Origin: Marinihelvus sp963695135
GTDB lineage: Bacteria > Pseudomonadota > Gammaproteobacteria > Xanthomonadales > SZUA-36
Length of the DNA stretch: 64,000 nucleotides
Reading direction: 5' to 3'
Assembly: GCA_963695135.1 (NCBI GenBank)
Contig: CAVOGA010000001.1
Coordinates: 124,001 to 188,000, forward strand
A model generated the notes under the pieces. The model had not been told where the DNA came from and searched no databases. It worked only from the letters and a program-made list of their open reading frames with translations. The position numbers and the translations under genes are program-made. Position 1 is the stretch's first letter. Each line of letters starts with the position of its first letter. Shown here one piece after another: positions 58,256 through 64,000 of this stretch.

Positions 58256-60081
58256 GCATTCTTGGCAAACTCAAGGAACGTAACGTCTTCCGCGTGGGCA
58301 TGGCCTATATCGTCGCCGCCTGGGTGCTGATCCAGATCGCCGACATCGTGCTCAAACAGTTCGAAGTGGATGCCTGGGCGGTGAAGTTCATCGTGTTCCT
58401 GTGCATGGCGGGCTTTCCCTTCGCCCTGTGGCTGACCTGGACTTTTGCCCTGACACCAGCTGGTTTGCGGCTCGAGCGACACATCGACCGCAGCGCGATG
58501 CAGGATGAAACGGCGATCAAGCGACTGGACTTCATCATCATTTCCCTGCTTGCCGCGGTGGTGGGCCTGGAGGCGCTGGAGCGCTTCATGCCCTTGCCCG
58601 AGCCCACCGCGTCCACAGCACCGATTGCGGCCGGACCCGCGGTGGCTGCGCCGCCGGCCGAGCCCGCGGAACCCGCAGAACCCGTGGTGATACTCGAGAA
58701 CTCCATCGCCGTGCTGCCCTTTGACAACCTCAGCGCCGACCCGACCCAGGAGTATTTCTCCGACGGACTGGCCGATGAGTTGCTCACCGCCCTGACCCGC
58801 GTGGACGGCCTGAACGTGGCGTCGCGCACATCGTCCTTCGCCTTCAAGGGCGACCAGCGTGGCAGCAGTGAGCTGGCCCGGGCCCTGCGCGTGGCCTACC
58901 TGCTCGAGGGCAGCGTGCGCAAGGTCGGCGACCGGCTGCGCGTTACCGCCCAGCTGATCGACGCGGACGAGGACCTGAACCTCTGGTCCGACAGCTATGA
59001 CCGGGACCTGACCGACATCTTCCTCGTGCAGGAAGAAATCGCCAACGCCATCGTCGCCGCCCTGCAGACGGAGCTGGGCGCCGGGCTGCAGGCGGTTAGC
59101 GTGGATTCCAGCACCGCGAACATCGACGCCTATGACCTCTACCTGCGCGGCCGCGAGCTGTTCATTGCGCGGGAAAACCTGCCGGTCGCCTGGGAGCTGC
59201 TGAACCAGGCCACGCACCTGGATCCGGAATTTGCCCGCGCCTGGGAGGCCCTGGCGGCCACCCACTCCGTGGCCACCTCCTGGCTGCCCGGCGACGGCAT
59301 TGATCACGATGCGCTGGCGCTGGCCGCGGCGCGGCGCGCGCTGGAGATCGACCCCGGCCTGTCCATGCCCAATGCCGTCATCGGCATGAAGCACGAGCGC
59401 ACGGGGGAAGGCTATGCCGGCGCCATCGCGCGCCTGGACAGTGCTATTGAGAACGATGACCGCAACGCCACGGCCTACCTGTGGCGCGGCATCAAGCTCT
59501 CGGAGATGGGCTACAGCGACCGCGCCCTGGATGACTTTGAGGCCTGCATGGCGATCGATCCGGCCTATCTGAACTGCCAGCAATGGCGCGCCTCGACGCT
59601 GCTGGACATGGGCCGGGTGCAGGAGGCCGTGCGCCAGTTCGAGTCCACGCTGCAATACAACTTCCACTCTGCCTCTGAATCATTTGTGTCCTACTACGTC
59701 ACCACCGGCCAGCTCGACAAGGCGTACATGCTGGCCGCCCTGGCCCTGCGCACGCAGTTTGCCCCGGTGCGTGACTGGGTAGCCGCCATCGAAAGCCCGC
59801 AGGCGGACCACGCTGCCGGACTGGCGCGTTTCGAAGAATGGGGCCGTCAGCACAACATGGACCTGTGCGATATGGGCATGGTCGCGGTGGCCTTCGATCA
59901 GACCGAATGCTTTACCAGCGTCGAAAATGCCCGGTTGCTGTGGCATCCGGACAGCGCGGCTTTTCGCCAGACGCCTGAGTTCAAGGCCTGGGTGAAATCG
60001 CAATTCTGGGACTACTGGCAGGAAGCGGGCTTCCCCGGCCAGTGCCGCGCCCTGGACGACGGGGATTTCGTTTGTGACTGA
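58252..60081 (+). CDS. Paralogue C: membrane-anchored TolB-like/TPR protein, LADELL subtype
   Basis: An intact 609-residue member. The N-terminus is SILGKLKERNVFRVGMAYIVAAW with three membrane helices; ALTPAGLRLERHIDR replaces the usual AFELTPEGIKRE. The TolB-like domain differs from A, B and D: SIAVLPFDNLSADPTQEYFSDGLADELLTALTR, SRTSSFAFKG, LLEGSVRKVGDRLRVTAQLID, LNLWSDSYDRDL. TPR-like repeats follow, ending in a tryptophan-rich tail. There are several cysteines in the last 100 residues (LNCQQW, DLCDMG, TECFTS, GQCRAL, DFVCD), suggesting disulfides in the periplasm. ATG 58252 overlaps B. Confidence 0.85.
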   Translation: MSILGKLKERNVFRVGMAYIVAAWVLIQIADIVLKQFEVDAWAVKFIVFLCMAGFPFALWLTWTFALTPAGLRLERHIDRSAMQDETAIKRLDFIIISLLAAVVGLEALERFMPLPEPTASTAPIAAGPAVAAPPAEPAEPAEPVVILENSIAVLPFDNLSADPTQEYFSDGLADELLTALTRVDGLNVASRTSSFAFKGDQRGSSELARALRVAYLLEGSVRKVGDRLRVTAQLIDADEDLNLWSDSYDRDLTDIFLVQEEIANAIVAALQTELGAGLQAVSVDSSTANIDAYDLYLRGRELFIARENLPVAWELLNQATHLDPEFARAWEALAATHSVATSWLPGDGIDHDALALAAARRALEIDPGLSMPNAVIGMKHERTGEGYAGAIARLDSAIENDDRNATAYLWRGIKLSEMGYSDRALDDFEACMAIDPAYLNCQQWRASTLLDMGRVQEAVRQFESTLQYNFHSASESFVSYYVTTGQLDKAYMLAALALRTQFAPVRDWVAAIESPQADHAAGLARFEEWGRQHNMDLCDMGMVAVAFDQTECFTSVENARLLWHPDSAAFRQTPEFKAWVKSQFWDYWQEAGFPGQCRALDDGDFVCD

Positions 60082-60126
60082 GCGCCCGGACAACTCCCGG
60101 TCACAGGTAAGCGGGCAGGTGCTGCC

Positions 60127-62423
60127 TTGAGCCTCTTCGCGGAGCTGAAACGCCGCAACGTGTTCCGCGTGGGGATTGCCTACGTGGTCGGAGCCTGGTT
60201 GCTGCTGCAGCTCACCGATGTGCTGTCCGAACTCTTGAGTCTTCCGCAAGACATTGGGCCCATCGTGGTGACCATCGTGCTGATCGGCTTGCCGGTGGTG
60301 CTGTTCGCCGCCTGGGCCTTTGAGCTGACCCCCGAGGGCATTAAGCGCGAATCGACGGCTTGCCGGTGGTGTTGTTCGCTGCCTGGGCGTTTGAGCTGAC
60401 CCCGGAAGGCGTAAAGCGCGAAGCGGACGTGGACCGCAGCCAGTCCATCGCCCCGACGACCGGCAAGAAGCTCAATACGGCCATTATCGTCATGCTCGGC
60501 CTGGCGGTGACCTACTTGCTGTTTGACAAGTTTTACGGTTCACGGCCGGCCAGTACGCCCGGCGAAACGGCCCTGGCGACCGAGGTTGAAGCTCCGGCCG
60601 GCAGTGCGCCGGCGCCGGTGGTCTCCCGACAGTCCATTGCCGTGCTGCCCTTTGAGAACCGCAGCCGCCTGGAAGACGACGAGTTCTTCGTGGACGGTAT
60701 CCATGATGATCTGCTGACCAGCCTGGCGCGCATCGGCTCGTTGAAGGTCATCTCGCGCACCTCCGTGGGCAAGTACAAGGAAACGGAAAAAACCATTCCT
60801 GAAATCGCCGCCGAGCTGGGCGTGGCCACGGTCATGGAGGGCGCCGTGCAGCGCGCGGGTGACATGATCCGTATCAACGTGCAGCTGATTGACGCACAAA
60901 CCGATGAACACCTGTGGGCGGAAATCTTCGACCGCGAGATGACCACGCAAAACCTGTTTGCCATCCAGAGCGAAATATCCACCGCGATTGCCGGCGCACT
61001 GGAGGCAACGCTGTCCACGGAAGAGGAACAACGGCTCGCGGATGTTCCGACGGACAATATCGCGGCCTACAACGCCTTCCTGCGCGGGCGCCAGCTGATG
61101 TCCCGGCGCAACGCCGAGTCGCTGGAAGCCGCCGCCCGGGAGTTTGACCGGGCCGTGGAACTGGATCCCGCCTACGCCATGGCCTGGGTTGGCGTGGCGG
61201 AGACCTATGCCCTGCTTAGCCAGTACAGCATGCTGGACGGGGCCATGTTGCTGGAGCGCCGGGCTCTCGCCACTGAACAAGCCATGGCCCTGGACGAGTC
61301 GCTGGGTGAGGCGCATATCGCGCTGGCAACCTTAAGGGATGACACGGGACAGAAAGCCGCCGCGGAAGCCGCCTTTCGCCGGGGCCTGGAACTCAGCCCC
61401 AACTATGCGCCCGGACACCAGTGGTTTGGATTGCACCTGGCTGAGCGCATTGACCGCCTTTCAGAAGGCGCCGAACACCTGGACATCGCCGTGACCCTGG
61501 ACCCGCTGTCCTCCATCGTGCAGGTCAACCGGTACGACGTGCTGGTGCGGCAGGGCAGGTTTGCCGAGGCCCGCCGGCAATTGAACCAGTTAAAGCTGAA
61601 CGATCCGGACTTCCCGCCCCTGTTCACGCGCCTTGGCGGTTTTCCCTTCGAGTACGGAATGCGACTTGATGAGGCCATCCCGAATCTGCGCAAAGGCCAG
61701 CGGCTGGACCCCGGCAATTCCCTGAACTTCTGGGTAGAGGGCATGGCGCAGATATCACTGGGTGACCTCGACGCAACCGAAGACCTGATAGCGCAGCTGC
61801 AGGACATGAGCCAGGAACACTGGTCGGTGCGCGTCCTGGCGACCATGAAGAACATTTATGCGGAAAATTATGCCGGGGCTGCCGAGGCATGGCGCCAGAC
61901 CGGCAGCAGCGCACCAGACGAGACCGGCGTGGACAACTGGATGTTGTTCACCATAGCAAATCTTGCAAAAGACTACCCCGCGGCGCGTCGCCTGCTGATT
62001 GAGATCAAGCCGGAAGCCCTTGACCCGGCGCAGTGGGCGGACTGGATTGCCCGGCGCCCGGACGAGGCCTGCTCCGCAGGGTGGGTCCTGATGCAGAGCG
62101 GTGAGGAAGCGAGCGGGCAACAACTGTTACAGCAGGCAGCCGACTTTATGGCCAATACCGCCCCGTTGCACATGAACCGCACGGAGCGCCTGCCCCTGGG
62201 CGAGTGCCTGGCTGCACTGGGTGACCGTGAAGGCGCCCTGGCCCACATGGAAGCCCTGGCCAGCTTGGATTACAGCTTTTTCAGCTGGTTCCCCCAGAGG
62301 CAACCCATGTTCGACGAGCTGCGCACTGAGCCACGGTTCATCGCAGCCGTAGCCCGCATGGAAGAAAAACGCGACGAGCAGCGCGCCAACCTTGAGCGCA
62401 TGGAAGCCGGGGGCTCGTTATGA
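60127..62423 (+). CDS. Paralogue D: membrane-anchored TolB-like/TPR protein, broken by a 71-bp duplication
   Basis: It starts at TTG 60127 with SLFAELKRRNVFRVGIAYVVGAW. It then carries the second membrane helix twice (LPVVLFAAWAFELTPEGIKRE, then LPVVLFAAWAFELTPEGVKRE), the second copy in a different frame. Removing the 71-bp repeat restores one frame of about 741 residues. The TolB-like domain is of the IHDDLL subtype and closest to A (SIAVLPFENRSRLEDDEFFVDGIHDDLLTSLAR, VMEGAVQRAGDMIRINVQLID). TPR repeats follow. A 45-bp gap separates it from C. The stop overlaps the start of E. Confidence 0.8.
60285..60426 (+). repeat. 71-bp imperfect direct duplication inside paralogue D
   Basis: Two adjacent copies start with the same CGGCTTGCCGGTGGTG at 60285 and 60356. 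The copies differ at about eight or nine of 71 positions, many at third codon positions (for example GCCGCC versus GCTGCC). Because 71 is not a multiple of three, the frame is broken. The divergence argues against simple copying in the read, and for joining of two related alleles or paralogues. Confidence 0.85.
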
Positions 62424-64000
62424 GTTTCTTCGCCGAACTGCGCAGAAGAAACGTGTTCCGCGTGGGCATTGCCTACGGGATCATGGGCTGGGTGCTGTTG
62501 CAGGCGGCGGATTTTCTGCTGGACCTGATCGCGGCGCCCGAACTGGGTGATCCAGAGCCTGTTTATCATCGTGGTGCTGGGTCTGCCGGTGGCGCTGTTT
62601 TTTGCCTGGGCCTTTGAGCTGACCCCGGAAGGCATCAAGCGCGAGAAAGAGGTCGACCCCAACGAATCCATCACCCCGGTGACCGGCCGCAAGCTCGATC
62701 GCACCATCATGGCTCTGCTGGCGATCGCCGTTGTTTACTTTGCGCTGGACAAGTTCGTGCTGCAGCGGCCAGACGCAGCGGCGCCAGCAACTGAAGTCAG
62801 CACCGCGGCTGAAGCGGAAATCACCCCGTCCATCGCCGTCCTGCCCCTGGCGGACATGAGCCCCGACGGCGATAACGAATATTTCTCCGACGGCCTGACG
62901 GAGGAACTTCTCAACATCCTGGCCAAAATCAAGGAACTCCAGGTGGCCGGCCGCACGTCTTCCTTTGCCTTCAAGGGCCAGAACGAGGACTTGCGCGAAA
63001 TCGGCCGCAGGCTCAACGTGGCGCACATTCTCGAGGGCAGCGTGCGCAAGGAAAACAACCGGGTGCGCATCACGCTGCAGCTGATCGACACGGAGAGCGG
63101 TTTCCACCTCTGGTCGGAAACCTATGACCGGGACCTGGAGGACATTTTCGCCCTGCAGGAAGAGATCGCCGAACAGGTTGCCGGCGCCCTGCGCGTGACC
63201 CTGCTCGGCGAAGACACCGCCCGCCTGCAGCAGGTCGCCAGCACCGACGTGGATGTTTACGACCTGTTCCTGCAGGGCCGCTATGAACTGGGACTGGGCG
63301 GTTACGTCAACCTGGAGCGGGCGGAAAACCTGTTTCAGCAGGTGCTGGCCCAGGACCCGGACTATTTGCCGGCGCGGATGGGCCTGGCTGACACCTGGGG
63401 ACAAATGGGCCGCACAGGCGCAATCAGCGTCGCGCAAACCGTGGAACGGGGTGTGCCGATGCTGGAGGCCATCCTCCGGCAGGAGCCGGACAACGCGGCG
63501 GCCCTCGCCCTGCTGGCCGATTACCAGCGCGTCCTGGGTAATCACGATGACGCGCTGCGCAACTTCCAGCGTGCCCTGGAAATTGAGCCCAACAATGCCA
63601 GCATACTGACCCGCTACGGGCGCTATCTCTTCGATCAGGCCGAGGTGGAGCGCGGCGTCGCCCTGATCGACCGGGCCATGGAAATCGAACCCCTTGATCC
63701 GCAGGTGCTGTGGGAGAGCTGCGCAACCAGCGGCCAGCTCGGGCCTGTTTGAAAAGGCGCTGATCGCCTGCCGGCGTATCCAGGAACTCCGCCCCGATGG
63801 ACCCCAGGGCTATTACGGCGAAGCCGTGGCGCAGCTGTACCAGGGCAGAATGCCACAGGCGCTGGCCGGCTATGAACGCGCCATCCAGCGTGACCCGGAA
63901 GATTTCGAAATGCTCTCCGCCATGGCCATATTCTGGCTGGCGGTGGGCGACGACGAGCAATCCCGGATCTGGCTGAACCGCGCCGAGGCGATTGGCGCCG
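62420..64000 (+). CDS. Paralogue E: membrane-anchored TolB-like/TPR protein, partial (two frameshifts)
   Basis: It starts at ATG 62420 (overlapping D) with SFFAELRRRNVFRVGIAYGIMGW. Three membrane helices follow, with AWAFELTPEGIKREKEVDP. The TolB-like domain is of the ELL subtype shared with C (SIAVLPLADMSPDGDNEYFSDGLTEELLNILA, ILEGSVRKENNRVRITLQLID, GFHLWSETYDRDL). TPR units follow (LFQQVLAQDPDYLPARMGLA, FQRALEIEPNNASILTRYGR). Breaks are near 62550 (CTGGGTGATC for CTGGTGATC) and 63740 (CTCGGGCCTG for CTCGGCCTG). The gene runs off the window at 64000, so its length is unknown. Confidence 0.82.

Noticed and set aside
53943..64000. Adenylate/guanylate cyclase assignment for the TolB-like paralogues
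   Set aside because: Similar TolB-like/TPR regions follow cyclase domains in other proteins, but no cyclase catalytic domain is visible in these five; the N-terminus is a membrane module.
53943..64000. The similar units as a mobile element or CRISPR-like repeat array
   Set aside because: The repeats are whole protein-coding paralogues with diverged sequence and coupled start/stop codons; no short direct repeats, spacers, transposase or terminal inverted repeats were seen.

Overview
The window looks like a GC-rich gammaproteobacterial chromosome. Three gene neighbourhoods support this: the macromolecular-synthesis block rpsU-yqeY-dnaG-rpoD, the block topA-smg-dprA-LysM / def-fmt-rsmB-DUF4390-ntrY-ntrX-trkA-trkH, and glnA-DUF4124-ntrB-ntrC with a sigma54 promoter. 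The order resembles Xanthomonadales/Chromatiales-type lineages (Wenzhouxiangella- or Woeseia-like groups). That family-level guess rests on remembered synteny and is weak. Apart from the last 10 kb the content is core housekeeping. I saw no phage, insertion sequence, integron or CRISPR array.

Layout. 0-4.1 kb: a thiolase-fold synthase, a DUF481 outer-membrane protein, tRNA-Ile(CAU) and an AmpG-like MFS permease. 4.1-8.8 kb (minus strand): rpsU, yqeY, dnaG, rpoD, with a terminator after rpsU. 8.9-14.9 kb: ggt diverges from tsaD-folB-folK; folM and midA diverge with overlapping start codons; then vanZ-like. 14.8-21.3 kb: cca, an NDUFA9-like protein, slt, a TauE-type permease, dsbA and cytochrome c4. 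21.4-28.8 kb: engB, hemB, aroE, an orphan TRAP small permease with DUF2782, polA and hemF, with three hairpins between polA and hemF. 28.9-44.4 kb: topA, smg, dprA, a LysM protein, then def, fmt, rsmB, DUF4390, the NtrY/NtrX two-component pair and the Trk potassium transporter. 44.5-53.7 kb: an LpxL-type acyltransferase, dtd, a TRIC-like channel, a small exported protein, ntrC, ntrB, DUF4124, glnA, uppP and a PQQ-type sugar dehydrogenase-like lipoprotein. 53.9-64.0 kb: five tandem paralogues, the last cut by the window end. Each has three N-terminal membrane segments, a TolB-like domain and TPR repeats. This array is the least understood part of the window.

Regulation. Nitrogen control is readable in the DNA. 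glnA has a near-consensus sigma54 promoter and two NtrC boxes upstream, the distal one overlapping the uppP stop codon, and NtrB/NtrC are encoded downstream on the same strand. A second, NtrC-like pair (NtrY/NtrX) lies beside trkA-trkH, but this NtrX lacks the Walker B aspartate and a GAFTGA loop.

Sequence quality. About 20 genes, most of them essential, are broken into adjacent reading frames. Nearly every break I could resolve is a net one-base insertion, often lengthening a short homopolymer. I read these as consensus errors, not pseudogenes. Features are therefore given across the full intended gene, and reconstructed lengths are inferences. The errors cluster at about 8.9-11.3, 28.9-33.2 and 39-41.6 kb. 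A separate 71-bp imperfect duplication breaks the fourth paralogue of the array.
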